Assembly (NCBI GenBank): GCA_003116975.1
Contig: BGKB01000034.1
Location: 310,001 to 374,000 of the forward strand
DNA from: Aurantiochytrium sp. KH105
Taxonomy: Eukaryota > Sar > Bigyra > Thraustochytrida > Thraustochytriidae
Direction: 5' to 3'
DNA: 64,000 bases
Shown here: positions 20,201-27,289 of the stretch, in pieces
Layout of the letters: each line of letters opens with the position of its first letter
Numbering within the stretch: the first letter of the stretch is position 1
Program-made: the position numbers and the translations under genes
Notes under the pieces: generated by a model
Database searches by the model: none
What the model was told of the DNA's origin: nothing
Seen by the model: only the letters and a program-made list of their open reading frames with translations

Positions 20201-22304
20201 TGTGGACGAGGCGCAGTCCCAGCTCGGGCCGTGTGTGGATGTCGTGGTCGTTGGTCAGATGCTCCGGCGAGCAAATCCTCACGAGGTCGGCCGCCTTCGT
20301 TCCGGCATTGCTCAAGAATGGCAGCGCAGCGCCAGCGGAGTCACGCGAGGACTCACAGAACTTTGTGTTTTGGACACAGCAGTGATTCACAGGATGGTGG
20401 AAGACAACCAGAGCGTAATTCTGCCTGATCTCGTGAAAGAGATTGTCCAAAAACCTCTGGCGCAGCGCAGTGTGGGCGAGTCGCAGGCGCTCGAGAATTT
20501 ATTAATGCGCATTGGCTTCCTCAAGCAGTTATCGCACGAGCCGGCGGTGATGCAGCGTCTCTCGCAGCTTGTGCGATGCAAGGCGTGTCCAGCGGCCGAT
20601 CTTCTCTTTCAGCAAGGCGACGAGGGGGACATGCTGTACATTATTCTTCGAGGCTCGGTACAGATCCGCAAAGCAGCCACGCCTGAAGATGACGATGCTC
20701 TCCCGGGAGCTGCGTCCGCTGTGCGCGCGTTGAGGCGACAAAGATCTCAGCCAAAACTGAACTTGCGGCAGTGCATCACAGGTCTCAAGACAGGCACCTT
20801 TCGTTTGGGCAGCGCGGAAGACTTCCATGTGCTCAATTTTCACTTTGGTGACCTCGCTGCCGAGCTCTCGATGGGCGACTCTTTTGGGGAGATGGCTTTG
20901 CTGCCGGATGCTACGACCCGAACCGGGACGGCCATTACGGTGGAGCCTTGTCTCTTCTTAACCCTCTTGCGGGACGATTTCGAAGAAACCTTGCGCCTGC
21001 ATCTCAAGTCGTTGGTCTTTCAACCAAATTTGGCCAAGACAAAGCTTGCGAACCGGAGCGCTCTCAACCTTGTGGACCACATTCGAGGAATTCGCGCGAT
21101 CCTGGATACTTTGGAGATTGGAAAAGCGCTCCGCGCACTTGGGAATGGTCCTCTAAACGCTATATGCGAGCGCCTCGACTACACAGTGCTCACGCCTGGC
21201 CAAGTTCTCGCGCACAAAGGAGACACAGCGCGCAGAATGTACATAATCGTCAAGGGCAGCGTGCAGGAGGTTGCTTCCAGCGGTGAAGAGGGTGAAGGCG
21301 GGACCACCATGTTCAAGTCAGGTGAAACGGTGCTGGAGGCGGCGTTGGCGCTGTCCGTGGCGCAGCACGCAACAGTGCGAAGCGTCGGCCGCACCGTAGT
21401 GCTCTCGCTTCCAGGGTTTTGGTACCGCAAGTTGTGGCCACCCGAGCTGCGATTGCAAGGCAAATTGATCATGCTTGAGCGCTCGACAGTCTTTGAGAGC
21501 GCGTATCCGCGTGAACTCGCGAGCTTGGCGAGTTTAATGCAGCTGCGCAAAGTTCCGCGCAATGCGGAGATTGATTGCACGGGCCTGCTCGTGGTCCTGC
21601 GCGATGGCGCGTGCGAAGTTCATTCGCGCGAGCAAACTGGCATCGTGCTTGCAGAGCTTGGCCCCGGCGAGACATTTGGCGAAGGATATTGCTGCGGGCA
21701 CGAAAAATTCCTCAAACAATTATCGCGTGAGCGACTCGTGAGTAAGTGCCAATCTGAAGTGTACGTCTTGGCAGCTGATCAAGTCGCGAATGTGCTTACG
21801 GCATCGACCATGTCGCACTTTACCAAAGTCGCGAGCGTCAAGCATGGCTGGCATTTGGCCTATCTCTCACGTCAGGCCAAGGTTGCACGCAGAAGCGACC
21901 ACACCAGGGCCCAGCTTTTGCTACGGGAGGCAATTCTTGAGCAAGGTCGGCAACGCAAGACGTTGGCACGCATGGGTCCAGACGCGGCGCAACAAGCTCA
22001 GGGAGCAAGCAAAGAACTCGCTGCTGCTGCGGATGCGTTGGAGGGCCCTCAGCCGCGGTACCGTGGGAACCCCTTTCGAGGTGGCGACTGGACGCAGGTT
22101 CATTATATTTCGAAAGCGGAGTCTGCCGCAGCTGCGAAGGCAGCTGCTCGTAAGGCAACTGAGGAAGTGCGCGCTCCTGTGCGTGCTTCCGTTGCTGACG
22201 CTGCGGTCCCTATGCTCTCGTGTCTTGGTCAAAAGATGGCCAAATCTTCGCGATCAACAACCTCGCAACAGATGAAGAAAAACGGCAAAAGCAAGAAGCT
22301 GTAA
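17256..22304 (+). CDS. Protein with about seven cyclic-nucleotide-binding (CNB) folds
   Basis: This 1,682-residue protein is made almost entirely of CNB/CAP-like beta-barrels, at about residues 184-290, 341-710 (split by a ~300-residue acidic/basic insert), 747-870, 911-1048, 1084-1246, 1287-1394 and 1408-1514. Typical G-D/E---G--F/L-G phrases recur. Domain 3 (GDAFGEAAMVRKAGRSAS) and domain 5 (GDSFGEMALL...TRTGT) keep the phosphate-binding cassette with Gly-Glu and a downstream Arg, so these two look able to bind cAMP or cGMP. The others are degenerate. No kinase, channel or GEF domain is present, so this is a binding or scaffold protein rather than a classical PKA, PKG or HCN. The C-terminal ~170 residues are Ala/Lys-rich and helical. 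Multi-CNB proteins of unknown function are common in ciliated and flagellated protists. The partner is unknown. Confidence 0.85.
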   Translation: MLPSAQSRRRSRLATRRQTISFSHELAKQLAKEVAEHESKSANPSWRKQRRLSLCSEDPGDESQGPRAPARPEVDEVYKRKCADTIQALAKHTKHGFTPVEPAQIAKELGAIAKPKNSGQNAALGATEDAVLEQKRFLREERIRECTISHEIATRLRKGLVKEPWLRTELDVGLLEVWLRAFALFQDLSTNARMHVARALQVVVVDQGEDIYRIRDRNLPGMFILLQGAVHLVEEALSESGEPNVFTTLYAGDAVGQRSLLQPGAEREFTAQAASRCVLLQLSVSAFQQLKAAEQETHESLRDALEATRIATSSIIGAVDKMDESAAEECKRSATSAFILQAPLLQLLPEELAATVCSKAELHNFSPGEEVKADGILLVLRGSIQVTTKTPMDRRPNTDANANLLKLKGFFKTEDLWWCSLRCQKKFRLKTSTLGLTSIFKRIGANRNSGTDNTNPPKGLKNMISNALATSTQGNTDIGTPGVIVRTEGADAERFDFFANTFEHDFNDSGDGTDGNGDDDDDDYDDSDDDDDSDDGRLVSTVSHHGELPKIESSSQRKGNKFASMRISKFDASKPPGFVHGAQKIRPGFVKHVKAQRRRRSSASQQVLDAENFVDRFRKSTVAAVTSRLSPEWRENARGELCLTRLEFGNVLCEGNLLRAAQSHSCGRTVFDQADHADDEDAQLVADKVTGCLALVIPSSLLRETLGARKLEPETRRRTKSGTPMGHFFSLARQHRTDADLSAIAHRLRNMASFSQLPPATRKEICRNAKLEMYSAGELIVRQGDVRADKYYLVLCGSASVLKLPFEQPARRIGDYRASFGSCVLLLQPGDAFGEAAMVRKAGRSASVIAREACCLLAIGYGEYARIFQLNMCWEERKLKHHSELTPDLLEALRRPPALRSSEDVGALVEWSANVEFFQHLNTRARRLLCSELRYERLEAGTLIFREGDEATTAFVVLSGAVSVHQRDSQSVQDKNLLIGSRVDEAQSQLGPCVDVVVVGQMLRRANPHEVGRLRSGIAQEWQRSASGVTRGLTELCVLDTAVIHRMVEDNQSVILPDLVKEIVQKPLAQRSVGESQALENLLMRIGFLKQLSHEPAVMQRLSQLVRCKACPAADLLFQQGDEGDMLYIILRGSVQIRKAATPEDDDALPGAASAVRALRRQRSQPKLNLRQCITGLKTGTFRLGSAEDFHVLNFHFGDLAAELSMGDSFGEMALLPDATTRTGTAITVEPCLFLTLLRDDFEETLRLHLKSLVFQPNLAKTKLANRSALNLVDHIRGIRAILDTLEIGKALRALGNGPLNAICERLDYTVLTPGQVLAHKGDTARRMYIIVKGSVQEVASSGEEGEGGTTMFKSGETVLEAALALSVAQHATVRSVGRTVVLSLPGFWYRKLWPPELRLQGKLIMLERSTVFESAYPRELASLASLMQLRKVPRNAEIDCTGLLVVLRDGACEVHSREQTGIVLAELGPGETFGEGYCCGHEKFLKQLSRERLVSKCQSEVYVLAADQVANVLTASTMSHFTKVASVKHGWHLAYLSRQAKVARRSDHTRAQLLLREAILEQGRQRKTLARMGPDAAQQAQGASKELAAAADALEGPQPRYRGNPFRGGDWTQVHYISKAESAAAAKAAARKATEEVRAPVRASVADAAVPMLSCLGQKMAKSSRSTTSQQMKKNGKSKKL

Positions 22305-22743
22305 CCGTGCCCACGATGAGGGTGAGGTAAGGCGAGGGGTGACGTAAACGCGAGGGACCTTTCGCCACCCAAGAAAGGCGGAAATGAGTAATTGAAAAAA
22401 ATTCACATGGTGGCCATTTCCCCAAAGCATCCATCCTCCAGCCCACAACGACGGGTACACTTACACCCCAACTGATTTTCCAAAAGGCGGGCCAGTGTTT
22501 GCCTTTCGGAAACATGACGGGCTCGGATGTTGTTCACCCATTTGACACCTAGGCCTATTTCTCTCGATTTCTCGAAGGAAAAATGATGTTGTCGTAGAAG
22601 GGAAACAAACGTATGCAAGAGAAGCAAAGCAAAAGCAAAAAGCAAAGTCTAAGAAGAGTGAAGAAAACAATGAAACGGCAATGTCAGGCCAAAGCTGGGT
22701 TTGAGAAAAAGTCACTTGCTTGTTTTGGCGATAGGCTTTAAAA
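22305..22743. other. Convergent 3' ends
   Basis: This 439-bp spacer lies between two genes that face each other. It is AT-richer, with A-rich and AAGC/AAAGC-type stretches around 22600-22660. No gene is recognised. Confidence 0.6.
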
Positions 22744-23628
22744 TTAAATGTGCTTGGCGATGAAGTCGAGGTGGTCATCGATAAAGGTGGCCATCGTGTA
22801 GTAGGAGTGGTCGTAGCCTTCCTGGAAGCGGAACTCGACGTCGACCTTGTCGTTAGTCTTGGCGGCCTCAATGAAGTTCTCGGAAAGGAGCTGGTCAGGG
22901 TAAAAGTTGTCGGCAAGACCCTGGTCCGCAAAGATGGGGAGCTGGGGGCCCTCGTAGGACTTGACGAGCTCGGAAGCATCGTACTTGGCCCAGGCGGACT
23001 TGTCTTCGCCGAGGTAGCCGGTGAAGGCCTTCTGGCCCCACTGGCAGTTCATCGGGTTGGCGATGGGCGCAAAGGCGGTGGCGCACTTGAACATGCCCGG
23101 GTTCTTGAGCGCGGTGATGAGGGAACCGTGGCCGCCCATGGAGTGGCCAGAGACAGCCTTGCGAGAGTCGTCGACGGGAAGCTCGGAGGCGATGAGCGAG
23201 GGCAGTTCGTCAGTCACGTACGAGTACATGTTGTAGTTCTTCTTCCACTTTTCGGTGGTGGCATCGACGTAGAAGCCGGCGCCGGAGCCAAAGTCGTAGC
23301 TCTCGTCCTCGCCCTCGATGTTGGCGCCGCGAGGGCTGGTGTCGGGAGCGACGAGGGCAAAGCCGAGCTCGGCGGCCCTGCGCTGCGCGCCGGCCTTGGT
23401 GGTGAAGTTCTCATCCGTGCAGGTGAGGCCGCTCAGGTAGTAGACGACGGGGACCTTGCTGTTCTCGCTTTGGGCGGGGAGGAAGACCGAGAACTTCATC
23501 TCCAGGTCGCCGAGCACCTTGGAGGTGTGCGAGAACTGCTTGACCCATCCTCCGAAGGCCTTGTTCTGCTTGACGAGGTTGAGCGCCGCCATCTTCTCGC
23601 TTCTCTTGCTATCTGCCTGTGTCGTCAT
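22744..23628 (-). CDS. S-formylglutathione hydrolase (esterase D family)
   Basis: The enzyme hydrolyses S-formylglutathione to formate and glutathione. It is the second step of glutathione-dependent formaldehyde detoxification. The protein matches the esterase D/FGH family end to end: [11 protein letters not shown] (oxyanion region), [27 protein letters not shown], the nucleophile elbow GHSMGGHG with Ser163, and the catalytic His274 in EGYDHSYY. At 294 residues it is ~12 longer than human ESD. The extra residues precede Met13 (start at 23592), which aligns with the usual family start and may be the true initiator. There is no targeting peptide and it is probably cytosolic. Codon usage is strongly biased to C/G endings, suggesting high expression. 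It lies ~12 kb from the Rieske gene whose reaction would release formaldehyde. No glutathione-dependent formaldehyde dehydrogenase (ADH class III) is seen in the window. Confidence 0.93.
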   Translation of the reverse strand: MTTQADSKRSEKMAALNLVKQNKAFGGWVKQFSHTSKVLGDLEMKFSVFLPAQSENSKVPVVYYLSGLTCTDENFTTKAGAQRRAAELGFALVAPDTSPRGANIEGEDESYDFGSGAGFYVDATTEKWKKNYNMYSYVTDELPSLIASELPVDDSRKAVSGHSMGGHGSLITALKNPGMFKCATAFAPIANPMNCQWGQKAFTGYLGEDKSAWAKYDASELVKSYEGPQLPIFADQGLADNFYPDQLLSENFIEAAKTNDKVDVEFRFQEGYDHSYYTMATFIDDHLDFIAKHI

Positions 23629-24595
23629 TGGTGCGCAGCCAGCCCGTCACGCCAGCGGACGTCCACGCCACGTCCCCCAGTTTGCGTTTTACATCGGGCG
23701 CGAGCGTGCGTAGGCGTGCGAGGCCCAGCCCATCCAAGACGTCGACCGTATCCATATCTTTCCTCGTCAGTCGTCGCCCTCCTCCTCCTGCCATGCCTTT
23801 CCGCCCTCTCCCTCTCCTCCTCCTCCCCTCCTTTTCCCCGGGCCCATCTCCCCCCGCTTCGACACCTTCTCCCGCTCCCTCTCGCAGGCCTTCTCCCCCT
23901 CCATCATCATCTCCTCCCCCTCCATCATCTCCTCCCGCGCGCCTCCTCGCCGTCGCCCTCTGCCTCGTCCTGAAGCCCTCCCTCCCCGCCCTCTCCGGCA
24001 GCAACCTGTCCCCGCCGCCGCCGTCCTCCGCGGCCTGCACGTGCGCGTCCTCCTCCGCGCCGAGCGCGTCCTCCTCCGCGACGTACACGACGATCGCGGC
24101 CTCGCTCGCTCCCCCGGGCCTCGATGCGATGCGATGCAGTTCTGCCTCGCCGCGCTCGGGCCCCAAGCGCGCCGCCTCCGCGCTCTCGGCTCGCCGCCGC
24201 CGCGTGAAGTCGGCGCGGCGGCGGCGGCGGGAGGCAGGCAGGAGGCAAGCAGGAGGCACGCAGGAAGGAAAACGCGAAGATAGAGATCGCTGCGCCGGGT
24301 CTCCGCAGCGTCTCCTCGTCTCGTCTCGCCACTTCAGCGGGCACCCGATTGCGGGTCCCCGATTGCGGGCACCCGATTGCGGGCACCCGATTGCGCGTGC
24401 GTGCGTGCCCACGTGGCGGTTTCCGGAGGGGCGGCGGCGGCGGCGGCAGAGCGCGAGCGGCGGGGCCCGCGCAGGAGGGGCTCTCTCTGGGCAGGGGTCG
24501 CGGCGCGGCGCGCGCGCTTCGTTTGGGCTGCTGGTCTCGCGCCCCTGCGTGGCTCTGCTCGTCTCTCTGGGCGCCGGCGGGTCCGGCTCGGGAGG
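23629..24595. other. Divergent promoter region between FGH and Got1 genes
   Basis: This 967-bp GC-rich region separates two outward-facing genes. It contains a pyrimidine-rich stretch (about 23770-23950), a 14-bp tandem repeat next to the Got1 side, and one GTGAAGTCG motif at about 24207. Long open frames on both strands here reflect composition and have no recognisable domain. Confidence 0.6.
24346..24395. repeat. 14-bp tandem repeat CGATTGCGGGCACC (3.5 copies)
   Basis: Copies start at 24346, 24360, 24374 and 24388 (last partial; the first has TCCC for CACC). They lie 200-250 bp upstream of the Got1 ATG and could be clustered factor-binding sites. Confidence 0.85.
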
Positions 24596-25039
24596 ATGAT
24601 GAGCGACGTGCGCAAGATCGGCCTCGGCCTGCTGGGGCTCGGCGTGTTCTTTCTGCTGCTGGGCATGCTGCTGCTGTTTGACCGGAAGCTGCTGGCGATG
24701 GGGAACGTGCTCTTCCTGGTCGGCTTCACGCTGCTGAGCACGCCCAGGCGCACCGCGGAGTTCTTCGGCCTCTACGGCGACAGGATCAAGGAACGCTGGC
24801 AAAAGCGTTGGCGCGGCCTCATCACGTTCTTTGGAGGCATCTACATTGTCATGTCGGGCTACCCCATGATTGGCATGTTCATCGAGCTCTTTGGCTTCAT
24901 CAACTTGTTTGGCTCCTTCTTCCCACTCGTGCTAGCGTTTTTGCGCAGCCTCCCGGTGGTCGGCCCGCTGCTCAACATGCCCGTTATTTCTACAATGGCG
25001 GACAAGATCTCGGGCAAGCCGAGCCAGTCGATGGTCTAG
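24596..25039 (+). CDS. Got1-family vesicle transport protein
   Basis: This is a small four-helix membrane protein of the Got1/SFT2 family, which acts in membrane traffic between the ER and Golgi. The N-terminus (MMSDVRKIGLGLLGLGVFFLLLG) is the typical Got1 opening: a short cytosolic segment, then two closely spaced hydrophobic helices around FDRKLLAMGN. Two more follow (ITFFGGIYIVMSGYPMIGMF and ELFGFINLFGSFFPLVLAFL), then the FLRSLPVVGPLLN motif that is highly conserved in Got1. At 147 residues it is close to the human protein (138). The frame is open further upstream but without family sequence. ATG 24596 (or 24599) gives the family start. The 5' flank is shared with the divergent FGH gene. 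Confidence 0.92.
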   Translation: MMSDVRKIGLGLLGLGVFFLLLGMLLLFDRKLLAMGNVLFLVGFTLLSTPRRTAEFFGLYGDRIKERWQKRWRGLITFFGGIYIVMSGYPMIGMFIELFGFINLFGSFFPLVLAFLRSLPVVGPLLNMPVISTMADKISGKPSQSMV

Positions 25040-25857
25040 GCTTGTTTGCGGAGCTAGGCCGAGACGGGCTAGGCCGCCTCGTCAAGCAAGCAAAGCCAGC
25101 TAGCTGCCATCTGGAGAGCCTTCGCGCGCAGAATGAGCGAAACCTGCTGAAGCAATGGATCGTTGGCTCATCAAGAAGCCTACATTACATGGACCGAGCC
25201 GATGTGTGCATGGAATGGAAAAGCATCTACAAACTCCCTCTCTCTTGTCGGCGTGGTGTAATGACCACCACATGTCATGACATCACATGACATGACGTGC
25301 ATTTTAGTTCGTTTCCTGTTGCTGAGGGGTTTTCAACCTCGACGTTGGAGGCTGGGTGCTGGGCTCTTTTCTCTTCTTCTCCTCCTCCTCCTCCTCTCGT
25401 CACCTTTTCCCTCTTCTTTTCCGTCGTCAGACGCTCGTATTTGTATCTCGTTAAGAACTGGGCCGCATTGGGAGTTGTGTGTCTCATACTGCAGCTCTCA
25501 TGCCTCTGTACCCATGCGCCCTTTTTATATTTTCCAAAGTTGAGGCGTCTTTGCCAAAATACTATGACGACCTTCTTACGTGAGGGTGAACACCTGTTTT
25601 GCGAACGAAGAACGGACGGTCTTACAATTGTTTGCGCTCCGATCCCGAGCGTCGGGCGACGCAACTCTCCCTTTCTCCCCTTCCCTAAAGAGAAAGGAAA
25701 AAAAAAAGAAGGAAAGACTGACATAAAGGTAGAGTATAGGTTCTCTTTGGTGTGTCATCTTTCCCCCTTGCATACTGAGCAAGCCTCTTTCCTTCAGTCT
25801 GCCTCTCAGGATGCCTTCAGGTTTAGAAATTCTAAAAACTTAACTTCTTCTTCTTTA
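25040..25857. other. Convergent 3' region between Got1 and LOG genes
   Basis: This 818-bp spacer is less GC-rich, with pyrimidine runs around 25370-25430 and an A-rich tract near 25690-25705. An open frame continues antisense through the LOG gene but shows no protein signature. Nothing else is recognised. Confidence 0.6.
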
Positions 25858-26607
25858 CTACACGTCAACTTTATCCCACGTGGTTGCCAGACCCGGAGGA
25901 GGGCGATGAGACATGACCCGGTCGAGCATCACGGCAGGATCGGCCTCCATTACAACAATGTCGAGACTTGCATCATTGATAAAACCCTCGGAGGTGGCGT
26001 GCTTGAACATTTGGTGCATGGGCTCCCAAAACCCGCACGTATTGAGCAGGCCCACCGGCTTGTCGTGAATGCCAAGCTGCGTCCACGTAATGGCCTCGAC
26101 GACCTCTTCCATGGTCCCAAAGCCGCCAGGAAGCGCGATGAAGGCGTCTGCAAAACTCGCCATGAGTTGCTTGCGCTCGTGCATCGTCGAGGTGACCACG
26201 GTGTTGTCAATCTGCACGCCGACGCCCGACAGTTCGCGACCCGCCAGAGCGCGCGGAATGACGCCCACCACTGTGCCGCCGCTCTCGTGGACGGATCGCG
26301 CAAGCTCGCCCATGAGACCGACATCGCCGCCGCCATAGATAAGGCTGAAGCCCTGCCGCGCGATCTCCTTGCCGAGCGCTCGCGCCGCCTCGATGTAGGC
26401 TTGCTGGGCGCCGGACCTGGACCCGAGGAAGACGCAGACGCCCCTCCTGTCGCGGAGCGTCCTTCGCGCCGCCGCCACCATGCGCGCCTTCTCGTCGTCG
26501 CGCTCGCGCGCGCGCCGCACCTGCTTCTGGCCCGCGAGCCGCCGCCCGGCCCAGATGCCCACCATCATCGCCGCCGCCGCCGCCGCCGCCACGTGCTGCG
26601 GGCCCAT
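25858..26607 (-). CDS. LOG-family (cytokinin riboside 5'-monophosphate phosphoribohydrolase-like) protein
   Basis: LOG/YvdD proteins hydrolyse nucleoside 5'-monophosphates to base plus ribose 5-phosphate; in plants this activates cytokinins. Seen here are the Rossmann opening VCVFLGSRSG, the YGGGDVGLMG motif, the Arg-Lys of MHERK, and the diagnostic PGGFGTMEE motif with the ITWTQLGIH stretch. The chosen ATG gives 249 residues, about 30-40 more than typical LOG. The extra N-terminus contains a short Ala/Met-rich hydrophobic run followed by Gly-Arg-Arg, which may be a membrane anchor or targeting signal. The frame is open further upstream to 26976 but that part is low-complexity Arg/Ala sequence. 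The physiological substrate is uncertain: general nucleotide salvage is as likely as cytokinin release in a protist. Confidence 0.88.
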   Translation of the reverse strand: MGPQHVAAAAAAAMMVGIWAGRRLAGQKQVRRARERDDEKARMVAAARRTLRDRRGVCVFLGSRSGAQQAYIEAARALGKEIARQGFSLIYGGGDVGLMGELARSVHESGGTVVGVIPRALAGRELSGVGVQIDNTVVTSTMHERKQLMASFADAFIALPGGFGTMEEVVEAITWTQLGIHDKPVGLLNTCGFWEPMHQMFKHATSEGFINDASLDIVVMEADPAVMLDRVMSHRPPPGLATTWDKVDV

Positions 26608-27289
26608 GGCGCGCCGCAGCCGCCGCAGGCAGCCGCGTCCGGCAGGGCCTTCTCCGCGCGCGCAAGGCCGGCCTGCGCGGGCTCGCTCGGGCTCGCGACC
26701 TCGATCGTCTTTGCCGATCCTGCTCTTCGCTGCTGTGCACGCCGGTTTTGCGTTCTGCAAGTCTATCCGTTGAGGGTGACCGCGCACAGACAGGCCGAAG
26801 CCCCACGGCCTTTGGCCATTGCGGCCTGCCAGGCCTCGAGAGAAGAGATGAGGAGAGAGACGCTGGCACGCCGGAGTGGCTCGATCGCGTCGAGGGTCCT
26901 CGACACTGTGAGTCGTGGCAGGAAGTCGAGCTTGTGCGAGTTGGCCGGGATTGACTGTGAGGAGAGGAGCCAGCAAGAAGTAAGCAAAACACGCAGAGCA
27001 AACGGCAAGGAAAAACAGCTGTGAGTGAGCGTTCGTGAATGGGCGTTAGTGCGCGGCGGCAAGCAAATCGACGGGGAAGACAAGAAGACTCTCTCATCAA
27101 AATTCTCTCTCTAATCCAACGACTGTGCATGGCACAGAGTCGCGCAGAACGACCGAGACGCTTGCTGCGTCTAGCAGGTCCAGCTGCACGACACCAGACG
27201 GCTGCGAGAGGACCGCCTCGCAGCGCGCTGGACCTCTGGAAAGCTGAAACGGAACGCGCGCGTGCGCGAGCGCGCGCGCGCTCGCGACA
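26608..27289. other. Divergent promoter region between LOG and PP4R1-like genes
   Basis: This 682-bp region separates two outward-facing genes. It is GC-rich near both genes, with alternating CG/CGCG near 27257-27285 immediately before the PP4R1-like ATG. No coding sequence is recognised. Confidence 0.55.

Noticed and set aside
23609..24802. Long open frames on both strands between FGH and Got1
   Set aside because: Arg/Ala/Pro-rich translations from GC-rich promoter DNA, overlapping real genes, no domains.
25297..27024. 575-codon plus-strand frame antisense to the LOG gene
   Set aside because: It crosses a convergent 3' region and the antisense of a clear gene; no domain seen.
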